Of a stretch of DNA of 40,810 nucleotides, positions 1 through 6,982 are shown one piece after another. Numbering within the stretch: position 1 is the first letter of the stretch; every line of letters starts with the position of its first letter. The notes under the pieces are model-generated. The model did no database searches. It worked only from the letters and a program-made list of their open reading frames with translations, and was not told the origin of the DNA. A program made the translations under genes and the position numbers. This DNA comes from DASZGI01 sp035938995 (GTDB taxonomy: Bacteria; Actinomycetota; Actinomycetes; Streptomycetales; Catenulisporaceae): contig NZ_DASZGI010000320.1 in the NCBI RefSeq assembly GCF_035938995.1, positions 1-40,810 of the forward strand, written 5' to 3'.

Positions 1-38
1 GCTAACAATCCGTAGTCGATAGCGCTTGGGCTTCCCGT

Positions 39-56
39 TTCACCCGATCGGGTGAA
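39..56. promoter_or_regulatory. 18-bp perfect palindrome upstream of the pseudokinase gene
   Basis: TTCACCCGATCGGGTGAA reads the same on both strands. It ends 69 bases before the GTG start of the next gene and has no T-run behind it, so an operator is more likely than a terminator. The arms (GTTTCAC...) recall ParB parS sites, but the centre differs, so parS is not supported. The cognate regulator is unknown. Confidence 0.4.
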
Positions 57-125
57 CATTATGTGGCCTATAGACAACCGCCCCGCTTCTGAGAATGCTG
101 ATCCTGCGAATTTCGGGAGGCGGAA

Positions 126-2090
126 GTGGCCGCTGGAACAGCGAGCCGGGGGCAACCCGGATCCATCGAAACAAAAACGGGCACGGGTGATTCAACGACA
201 CAATTGTCCGGCGCCGCCGGGCCTCATCCCGGGCGGCTCGTCCTGCTGCGGGACACGTTCGGGATCCTGTCCGTCATGTGCTGCCTTGACGACGGTCTCG
301 TCTTCGACCCCGCATTCCAGCAGGACTACCGCGAGGAGAGCGCCGCGCTGGAAGGCGTGTCGGAGTCCCGTGTCGCCGTGCCGCTGAGCTACATCGTCGA
401 CGCCACGGGCCGGATCGTTGCCGTGGTGCGCCGCCACGTGGAGGGCGTCCTGCTGTCGGACGTGCTCGAGCGCATGGCGCGCGGCCTCGACGTACAGACC
501 GCCGCGACAGTCGTCAAGGACGTGCTGACGGCGCTCGTCGCGCTGCACCGGCGCGGCGTCGCGCACCGGTCGGTCGACCCGCTGCACGTCATCGTGGAGC
601 CCCGTGGCGGCAGCGTGCTGATCGACGCGGGACTCCAACCCCGCCCCGGCGACCAGCGCCCGGGCGCCGAGTTTGTCGCCGATCTCGCGGCGGTGCCACA
701 GCTCTTCGCGTCCTGCGTGACCACCGGCCGGCTGCTGCCGAACCCCGACTCGCAACGCTACTTCGCAGCGGGCGAACTCGAAGGGGTGTCGCGCGACCTG
801 TGTCTGGTGCTCGACGAGGCGTGGCGGGCCGGACCGGAGCGCTGGAGCGACGGCAGCGCGGTCGGCGCGATGCTCACCGCGCTCAACGCAGCGGCGTCCG
901 ACTGGTTCGACGCCGGCTGGGACGACCGGGGCCGGGAGCGGCTCGCGTCCGCTGCCGCGCAGACGCCGTACCCCGTGCGCGGCAGGTTCTTCGACTTCGT
1001 TCCCTTCGCGGACCGTAGAGGGCGCGGCAGGCTGGGGCGCGGCAAGCGGGCCGACGTGCCGTCGGCTGCGGCAAAGGTCCTCGGCCCGGGTCTCACCGAA
1101 CTCGATCCCGCCGGGAACCCGGCGACGCCGGAGCGTGAAGCGCCGGACTTCATAGGGGCGAACCCCGCAGTGCCGGGTCCAGCGACGTCCGGCACCGGGG
1201 GAGCCAGCACCGTGACCGTGTGGTCAACGCTTCCGGACTCCGGCCCCCAGAATCCGGGCGCAGGCGAAGCGCACACGGCCCGGAGATCGCTCAGCACCGT
1301 GAACCGGGACCGCGGCATCTCCCAGGCCTGGCAAGCCGTGCTCGCGAACTCGTCCCGGCGCGCGTCCGAATGGCTCGGCGACAACTGGCGCACGGGCGCC
1401 GACACCGTGCGCGCCTCAGTCTCCAGCGGCGGTCTGAGGGGCCCACAGCGCAGGACGGCCCGGCGCAGGCTCCGCGTTCTGATATCCCGGATCGCGGTGC
1501 CGCTCATCGCGTTCCTGGTGGCGCTGGCGCTCTCCCGAGTCTTCCTCGGCGGGCCTGTCGCCTCCCGGACGACCCACCACGGCAGCCCGGCTCCCTCCCG
1601 GTCGCCGATCACGTCGTCGATCCCAGTCGCCGCCCAGCCCTCACTTCCGCCGGCCAGCCCTTCGCCGAGCGCGACGACGACGTCCGCTCCGCCGCCGCCC
1701 GCCGTCCAGCCTGCAACCGTCACCCAGTCGCCGGTACCGACCGTGGTCACCTCCGTGTCGATCACCGCGCTCGCCTACTCGGCCACCGCCAGCGGCGAGG
1801 CGAACGTGACCGTCGAGGTGCGGACGTCCGGTACCGCTCCGATCAACGTCGCGATCAAGTTCAGCACCATCTACGGCGCTTTCCTGGGCTCGAGCCCGCA
1901 GACCGACCAGTTCTCGGAGACCGGCAAGCGGGACTACACGATCACCGACACCTTCCCGGTCGCCACCGTCTGCTCCCGGAACGGCTCCGTGCCGATCGCG
2001 ACGGTGGACGTCTCCGCGACCGTCCCGGGCACCACCGACGCCCCGCTGACCGCCAGCGGCCAACTCCAGTCGCAGCCGGGGCACTGTTGA
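126..2090 (+). CDS. Membrane-anchored protein-kinase-like protein (probable pseudokinase)
   Basis: Start GTG at 126 is chosen because GGGAGG lies five bases upstream. The protein has 654 residues. Residues about 60-260 resemble the C-lobe of a Ser/Thr kinase: the catalytic loop reads HRSVDPLHVIV where active kinases have HRDxKxxN, and the metal loop reads DAG rather than DFG. The N-lobe is short and no clear beta-3 lysine is seen. A basic/variable stretch leads to one membrane segment at about 450-475, then a Pro/Ser/Thr-rich extracellular linker and a C-terminal beta-rich domain (about 545-654) with two cysteines. Topology would place the kinase fold in the cytoplasm. Loss of the catalytic Asp, Lys and Asn suggests a scaffold or sensor rather than an active kinase (inference). 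No partner gene is adjacent. Confidence 0.75.
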   Translation: MAAGTASRGQPGSIETKTGTGDSTTQLSGAAGPHPGRLVLLRDTFGILSVMCCLDDGLVFDPAFQQDYREESAALEGVSESRVAVPLSYIVDATGRIVAVVRRHVEGVLLSDVLERMARGLDVQTAATVVKDVLTALVALHRRGVAHRSVDPLHVIVEPRGGSVLIDAGLQPRPGDQRPGAEFVADLAAVPQLFASCVTTGRLLPNPDSQRYFAAGELEGVSRDLCLVLDEAWRAGPERWSDGSAVGAMLTALNAAASDWFDAGWDDRGRERLASAAAQTPYPVRGRFFDFVPFADRRGRGRLGRGKRADVPSAAAKVLGPGLTELDPAGNPATPEREAPDFIGANPAVPGPATSGTGGASTVTVWSTLPDSGPQNPGAGEAHTARRSLSTVNRDRGISQAWQAVLANSSRRASEWLGDNWRTGADTVRASVSSGGLRGPQRRTARRRLRVLISRIAVPLIAFLVALALSRVFLGGPVASRTTHHGSPAPSRSPITSSIPVAAQPSLPPASPSPSATTTSAPPPPAVQPATVTQSPVPTVVTSVSITALAYSATASGEANVTVEVRTSGTAPINVAIKFSTIYGAFLGSSPQTDQFSETGKRDYTITDTFPVATVCSRNGSVPIATVDVSATVPGTTDAPLTASGQLQSQPGHC

Positions 2091-2117
2091 GCCGGCCGTG
2101 CCGGGAAGCCGGCGGGA

Positions 2118-3791
2118 TCAGGCCGGGCGGCGGCTCTGCACGAAGCGGAACCGCGGCGCGACGAACGCGTGGTCGGTGTACGTACCGTTCGCCGCGGGGT
2201 TCAGGCCGGTGCCGTGGTAGTCGGAGAACCCTGACGACTGGTTCATGTAGATACCGCCGGTCAGATTGATCGACAGGTTCGCGCCCGCCGTCCAGGTCGC
2301 CTCCTCCGTCGCCGCGATGACATCGGGGGAGGTCGAGTAGACCGCGGCGGTCAGCGCGCCGTGCTCGCGCACCGTGTCCTGGTAGAGCTCGATCGAGTGC
2401 GCGGTCGAGTCGGTGGCGATCAGGAACGAGATCGGGCCGAACCACTCGTGCCCGTAGACCTCGGCGTCGGCGGCGTCCACAGCGGCGATCAGCGGCGTGC
2501 GCACGGCCGCGTCCGGGAACTCGGGATGCGTGACGGGCCGCGAGGCCAGCACCGTCTTGCCCACTCCCTCGGCGCGCGAAAGCCGCTCCATGACGGCCGG
2601 GTTGACCACCGCGCCGAGGATCGCCGTGGCGCGCGCGTCGTCGCCGAGCAGCCGGCCGACCGCGTCGGCGAGATCGGAGGCGAACTCCTCGAAGGGCTTG
2701 ACCGCTCCGCCGACGCGCACCCCGTCCCGCGGCAGCAGCAGGTTCTGCGGGGCGGTGCACATCTGCGCGGTGTACAGCGACAGCGAGAAGGCCAGGTGGT
2801 CGAGCGCGGCCGGGTATTCGTCCTCGTCGAACGAATCGAGGATGATCGTGTTGGTCCCGGCCTTCTCGGTGAAGACCTGAGCCTGCCGCGCGTTGTGCTC
2901 GAGCCAGTCGCCGAACTCGTTGGAGCCGGTGAAGTCGATGATCCGGACCTCCGGCCGCAGCGCCAGCGTCTTCGCGATCCCCTCGCCAGGGGCCTCGGCC
3001 GCGAGCGCCACCAGGTTCGGGTCGAAGCCGGCCGCCTCCAGTACCCGCCGCGCCGCCGCGACGGTGACCGCCAGCGGCAGGATCGCGTTCGGATGCGGCT
3101 TGACCACCACCGCGTTCCCGGTGGCCAGCGAGGCGAACATGCCCGGGTAGCCGTTCCAGGTGGGGAAGGTGTTGCAGCCTACGACCAGGGCGATCCCGCG
3201 CGGCGCGGCGATCCACTTCTTCGCCAGCCGGATCGGCGGCCGCGAGCCCTGCGGCTTCTCCCAGATCGCCTGCGAGACGTGCGCGGTCATCGCCGCGTAC
3301 GCGTACGCGACCGCCTCGAGCCCGCGGTCCTGCGCGTGCGGGCCGGCGGCCTGGAACGCCATGCCGAAGGCCTGACCCGAGGTGTGCATCGCGGCGTAGG
3401 CGATCTGGAACGACAGCTCGTTGAGCTCGGTGAGGATCTCGACGCAGACCGCGGCGCGCACTTCGGGACCGGCGTCGCGCCAGGCGGTCATCCCGGCCGC
3501 CATCGCGGGCAGCAGCGCGTCGAGGTCGGCGTGCGGGTAGGTGATGCCGAGGTCGAACCCGTATGGTGAGCGCTCCGCGCCGGTGTCGCCGTCGGTGCCC
3601 GGCTGGTCGAGCGGGAAGCGGGTGCCGCGCACGGTCTCGAACCAGGCGCGCGCCGCCTCGGCGGCCTCCTTCGGGTAGGCCTTGCTCTGCTCCGGGAAGT
3701 GTGAGAAGAACTCACGGGTCCGGATCGCCGCCAGCGCGGCGTCGAGGGTCGGACGGTGGCGGGCGACGAGGTCTGCGGCGTTGCCGGTCAT
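2118..3791 (-). CDS. paaN: Phenylacetic acid degradation protein PaaN (aldehyde dehydrogenase)
   Basis: 557 residues of the PaaN branch of the aldehyde dehydrogenase superfamily. The NAD-binding region includes CNTFPTWNGYPGMFASL (about 206-222) and KPHPNA (Lys231), followed by FTGS at about 297, the general-base Glu near 309 (FTEKAGTN) and the likely nucleophile Cys345 in YTAQMCTAP. Family knowledge places PaaN/PaaZ-type dehydrogenases in oxidation of the ring-opened semialdehyde of the phenylacetyl-CoA pathway. The MaoC hydratase domain of E. coli PaaZ is absent, so hydrolytic ring opening must be done by a separate protein. Start ATG has GAGGAG nine bases upstream. It is divergent from the TetR gene, with the shared operator 71 bases upstream of the start. 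Confidence 0.9.
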   Translation of the reverse strand: MTGNAADLVARHRPTLDAALAAIRTREFFSHFPEQSKAYPKEAAEAARAWFETVRGTRFPLDQPGTDGDTGAERSPYGFDLGITYPHADLDALLPAMAAGMTAWRDAGPEVRAAVCVEILTELNELSFQIAYAAMHTSGQAFGMAFQAAGPHAQDRGLEAVAYAYAAMTAHVSQAIWEKPQGSRPPIRLAKKWIAAPRGIALVVGCNTFPTWNGYPGMFASLATGNAVVVKPHPNAILPLAVTVAAARRVLEAAGFDPNLVALAAEAPGEGIAKTLALRPEVRIIDFTGSNEFGDWLEHNARQAQVFTEKAGTNTIILDSFDEDEYPAALDHLAFSLSLYTAQMCTAPQNLLLPRDGVRVGGAVKPFEEFASDLADAVGRLLGDDARATAILGAVVNPAVMERLSRAEGVGKTVLASRPVTHPEFPDAAVRTPLIAAVDAADAEVYGHEWFGPISFLIATDSTAHSIELYQDTVREHGALTAAVYSTSPDVIAATEEATWTAGANLSINLTGGIYMNQSSGFSDYHGTGLNPAANGTYTDHAFVAPRFRFVQSRRPA

Positions 3792-3861
3792 GGGGTTCGG
3801 CTCCTCGGTGCGGACGCGGGAAAACGTCGGGTCGGCGCTCTGTTCTACCTGAGCTACAGTA

Positions 3862-3875
3862 ACCGAACGTTCGGT
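3862..3875. promoter_or_regulatory. PaaR-type operator, paaN/paaR divergent promoter
   Basis: ACCGAACGTTCGGT is a perfect 14-bp palindrome between the divergent paaN and TetR genes. It fits the ACCG-N2-CG-N2-CGGT core known for actinobacterial PaaR. The same sequence recurs upstream of paaA at 24530, and a one-base variant lies upstream of the E1 alpha gene at 4701. Its place supports autoregulation and repression of paaN. Confidence 0.8.
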
Positions 3876-3917
3876 AGTCTCAAGGGTGAAGACGGCGCAC
3901 TAAAGCGGGAGTCCTCG

Positions 3918-4562
3918 GTGACGATGTCGGCGCAGAGCGCACGGCGCGACAGCCACACGGTCCAGTCTCTGCTGGCGGTGGCCGTCGAGGTGTTCAACGT
4001 GCGCGGCTACGACGGCACGTCGATGGAGGACCTGGCCAAGGCCGCGGGGATCACCAAGTCCTCGATCTACCACCACGTCGCCGGCAAGGAAGAACTGCTG
4101 CGGCTGGCGGTGACCCGCGCGCTCGACGGTCTGTTCACGGTGCTCGACGAGCCGCCCGCACGCGAAGGCGCTGCGGCCACCCGATTGGAGTACGTCATCC
4201 GGCGCACCTGCGCCGAGCTGATCGAGAACCTGCCGTACGTGACCTTGCTGCTGCGGGTGCGCGGGAACACCGCCGCCGAGCGGGAGGCGCTCGAGCGGCG
4301 CCGCGACTTCGACCACCGGGTCGCCGAACTTGTGGCCGAGGCGATCGCGGAGGGCGACCTGCGCGCGGACCTCGACCCCCGGCTGACCTCGCGGCTGGTG
4401 TTCGGCCTGGTCAACTCGCTGACCGAGTGGTACCGCCCGCAGGAGCACGGGGTCGGCGGGAGCGGCGAAGCGGACCATAGCGCCGTCGCCGACGCCCTCG
4501 TCGCCCTGGTCTTCGACGGTGTCCGGAACCCGGCCGCGCCGAAGACGCCCGGTTTCGCCTGA
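3918..4562 (+). CDS. paaR: TetR/AcrR regulator of phenylacetate catabolism (PaaR-like)
   Basis: 214 residues. The GTG at 3918 is preferred because GGGAG lies six bases upstream; the ATG two codons later (3924) is the alternative. Residues 13-60 form a TetR helix-turn-helix (MEDLAKAAGITKSSIYHHV, about 36-54), followed by an all-helical ligand domain with the NLPYVTLLLRVRGNT region typical of PaaR-like TetR proteins. Family members are released from DNA by phenylacetyl-CoA; that ligand is inferred here. It is divergent from paaN and followed by the E1 alpha/beta genes, all with copies of the same palindrome, which makes it the likely regulator of the paa genes in the window. Confidence 0.85.
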   Translation: MTMSAQSARRDSHTVQSLLAVAVEVFNVRGYDGTSMEDLAKAAGITKSSIYHHVAGKEELLRLAVTRALDGLFTVLDEPPAREGAAATRLEYVIRRTCAELIENLPYVTLLLRVRGNTAAEREALERRRDFDHRVAELVAEAIAEGDLRADLDPRLTSRLVFGLVNSLTEWYRPQEHGVGGSGEADHSAVADALVALVFDGVRNPAAPKTPGFA

Positions 4563-4700
4563 GGCGCCGCTCCCGCGAGGGTTTAAGCGCGGATTCGGTG
4601 GCTGGCCGCAGGATTGTCCCGCGAATGGCCGCCACGCAGTTCATCCCACACTGTGGACACCACCCCGCCCGGTCGCGCAGACTGGGGGCGACAGCGCCCA

Positions 4701-4714
4701 ACCGAACCTTCGGT
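4701..4714. promoter_or_regulatory. PaaR-type operator upstream of the E1 alpha gene
   Basis: ACCGAACCTTCGGT differs from the palindrome at 3862 and 24530 by one central base (C for G). The right flank TCGGGA is identical to that of the paaA site. It lies 31 bases before the E1 alpha start codon, a position suited to repression. Confidence 0.7.
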
Positions 4715-4745
4715 CGGGAATCGAGTCCGGCCCCGTGGAGACCCC

Positions 4746-5897
4746 ATGACGCTGCTCGACCTACCGCCGGCGACCGGTCCGCACCACCCTGCGGCCACGC
4801 CGTTCCGCGCCACCCCGCTCGGAGACACCGACCCGCTCCGCTATCTGGATGAACACGGCGCGCCCGTCGAGGGCGGCCTGCATCCGTCCGAGGAGGAACT
4901 GGCCCCGGAACGGCTGATGGCGGTCTACCGCGCGCTACGCCTGGCCCGCGCCTTCGACACCGAGGCGACAGCCTTGGTGATGCAGGGCCACCTCGCCGTA
5001 TACCCCTCCTCGCGCGGGCAGGAGGCGTGTCAGGCCGCGGCCGCGTTGGCGATCGAGCCGCAGGACTGGCTCTTCCCGACTTACCGGGACACCGCCGCGC
5101 TCGCGGTGCGCGGGATCGACCCGGCTGAGGCGCTGACGCTGCTGCGCGGCTCCTGGCACTGCGGATACGACCCCAAGCGGTGGCGCACCGCCCCGCAGTG
5201 CACCCCCCTGGCGACCCAGGCTCCGCACGCCGTCGGCCTGGCGCTGGCGGCGAAGCTGTCCGGCGACCCGGTGGTCGCGCTCTGCCTGCTCGGCGACGGC
5301 GCGACCAGCGAGGGCGACTTCCACGAGGCCTGCAACAGCGCCGCGGTGTATCAGGCCCCTGTGGTCTTCTTCGTGCAGAACAACCAGTACGCGATCTCGG
5401 TCCCGCTGCGCAAGCAGACGCACGCGCTCTCACTCGCGGACAAGGCGGTCGGATACGGAATGCCGGGCGTGCGCGTGGACGGCAACGACGTCATCGCCCT
5501 GATCCACGTGCTCGGCGAGGCGGTCCGCAGGGCGCGCGAGGGCGAGGGGCCCACCTTGATCGAGGCGGTGACCTACCGGATTCAGCCGCACACCAACGCC
5601 GACGACGCCACCCGCTACCGCGACCGGCACGAGGTCGACATCTGGCTCGCGCGCGACCCGCTGGACCGGCTCGCCAAGTACCTGACCGCGACCGGGAACC
5701 TCGACGAGTCCCTCGACGCGGCCATCGGCGAGGAGGGCGCGCGCTACACCGCACGGATGCGCGCCGAACTGGCCGACGAGCCGAAGGTCGATCCGGCCGA
5801 GATGTTCGAATACGTATACGCGGCGCCGACGCCGCAACTGCGCGCTCAGCGTCAGATGGTCGAGCAGAGCCTGGCGGCCGACGAGGCGGAGGAGTGA
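4746..5897 (+). CDS. Thiamine-diphosphate-dependent 2-oxoacid dehydrogenase E1, alpha subunit
   Basis: 383 residues; start ATG 4746 with GGAG five bases upstream. The thiamine-diphosphate motif begins GDGATSEGDF (183-192) and ends at the paired Asn in QNNQYAIS (212-213). YPSSRGQEA and PTYRDTA are conserved in the branched-chain/pyruvate E1 alpha family. It decarboxylates a 2-oxoacid and passes the acyl group to lipoyl-E2. It forms an operon with the beta gene (one base apart). No E2 or E3 gene is present in the window. Annotation pipelines would call it pyruvate or 3-methyl-2-oxobutanoate dehydrogenase. Its PaaR-type operator and neighbours suggest an aryl-substituted substrate such as phenylpyruvate (inference). 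Confidence 0.88.
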   Translation: MTLLDLPPATGPHHPAATPFRATPLGDTDPLRYLDEHGAPVEGGLHPSEEELAPERLMAVYRALRLARAFDTEATALVMQGHLAVYPSSRGQEACQAAAALAIEPQDWLFPTYRDTAALAVRGIDPAEALTLLRGSWHCGYDPKRWRTAPQCTPLATQAPHAVGLALAAKLSGDPVVALCLLGDGATSEGDFHEACNSAAVYQAPVVFFVQNNQYAISVPLRKQTHALSLADKAVGYGMPGVRVDGNDVIALIHVLGEAVRRAREGEGPTLIEAVTYRIQPHTNADDATRYRDRHEVDIWLARDPLDRLAKYLTATGNLDESLDAAIGEEGARYTARMRAELADEPKVDPAEMFEYVYAAPTPQLRAQRQMVEQSLAADEAEE

Positions 5898-5898
5898 C

Positions 5899-6963
5899 AT
5901 GACGCCCACCGCAACCGCGACCGCAGCGGACAAGGAGACGGCGGGCGGGGTCCGCACTGCCGGACCCGCGCCCGCGACGGCCGCCCCGAGCAAGACCGTC
6001 ACCTTTGCCAAGGCCCTGAACACGGCTCTGCGCGACGCGCTCGCCGCGGACGACCGCGTCGTCGTGTTCGGCGAGGACGTCGCCGAGCTCGGCGGCGTCT
6101 TCCGGATCACCGATGGACTGGCCAAGGAGTTCGGCGGGCGGCGCTGCTTCGACACCCCGCTGGCCGAGGCCTCGATCCTGGGCACCGCGATCGGCATGGC
6201 CATGTACGGCTACCGGCCCGTGGTCGAGATGCAGTTCGACGCGTTCGCGTACCCCGCGTTCGAGCAACTGGTCAGCCACCTGGCCAAGATGCGCAACCGC
6301 ACCCGCGGCGCGCTGCCGATGCCGGTCGTGATCCGCATCCCGTACGGCGGGGGCATCGGCGGTGTGGAGCACCACAGCGATTCGTCAGAGGCCTACATCG
6401 CGCACACGCCCGGCATCCACGTCGTGACCCCGGCAACGGTCGAGGACGCGTACTGGATGCTGCGCGCCGCGATCGCCGCGCCGGACCCGGTGGTCTTCTT
6501 CGAGCCCAAGCGGCTGTACTGGTCCAAAGCCGCGCTCCAGCTTCCGGTGACGACCGGCCCGATCGGCACGGCGGCCGTGCGCAGGCAGGGCCGCGACGCC
6601 ACCCTGATCGCCTACGGGCAAAGCGTCCCGGTGGCACTGGAGGCGGCCGAGCACGCCGGCGAATACGGGTACGACCTCGAAGTGCTCGACCTGCGCTCGC
6701 TCGTCCCCTTCGACGACGCCGCCGTGACCGCGAGCGTCGAACGGACCGGCCGCGCGATCGTGGTGCACGAGGCGGCCGGATTCGCAGGCTTCGGCGCCGA
6801 GATCGCGGCACGGGTATCCGAGCGCTGCTTCTACCGGCTCGAGGCGCCCGTGCTCCGGGTGACCGGCCTCGACATCCCCTATCCGCCGCCCAAGCTCGAG
6901 CACTGGTACCTGCCCAGCGTCGACAGAGTGCTGGACGCCGTCGAGCGCGCGATGGCCGCTTGA
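5899..6963 (+). CDS. 2-oxoacid dehydrogenase E1, beta subunit
   Basis: 354 residues; ATG 5899 begins one base after the alpha stop, indicating translational coupling. A 30-residue Ala/Thr-rich N-terminal extension precedes the transketolase pyrimidine-binding domain (VVVFGEDVAELGGVFRITDGL, split over about 54-74; TPLAEASILGTAIGMA) and the C-terminal transketolase domain (LEVLDLRSLVPFD, VVHEA). It pairs with the alpha subunit to form the heterotetrameric E1 of branched-chain-type complexes. The E2 acyltransferase that usually follows is missing; the next gene is convergent and unrelated, so the complex must borrow E2/E3 from elsewhere in the genome. Confidence 0.88.
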   Translation: MTPTATATAADKETAGGVRTAGPAPATAAPSKTVTFAKALNTALRDALAADDRVVVFGEDVAELGGVFRITDGLAKEFGGRRCFDTPLAEASILGTAIGMAMYGYRPVVEMQFDAFAYPAFEQLVSHLAKMRNRTRGALPMPVVIRIPYGGGIGGVEHHSDSSEAYIAHTPGIHVVTPATVEDAYWMLRAAIAAPDPVVFFEPKRLYWSKAALQLPVTTGPIGTAAVRRQGRDATLIAYGQSVPVALEAAEHAGEYGYDLEVLDLRSLVPFDDAAVTASVERTGRAIVVHEAAGFAGFGAEIAARVSERCFYRLEAPVLRVTGLDIPYPPPKLEHWYLPSVDRVLDAVERAMAA

Positions 6964-6982
6964 CGTCTCAGGCCTCGAGGTC

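Noticed and set aside
39..56. parS-like centromere site
   Set aside because: The outer bases resemble GTTTCAC...GTGAAC, but the centre CCGATCGG differs from the parS core and no parAB genes are present.
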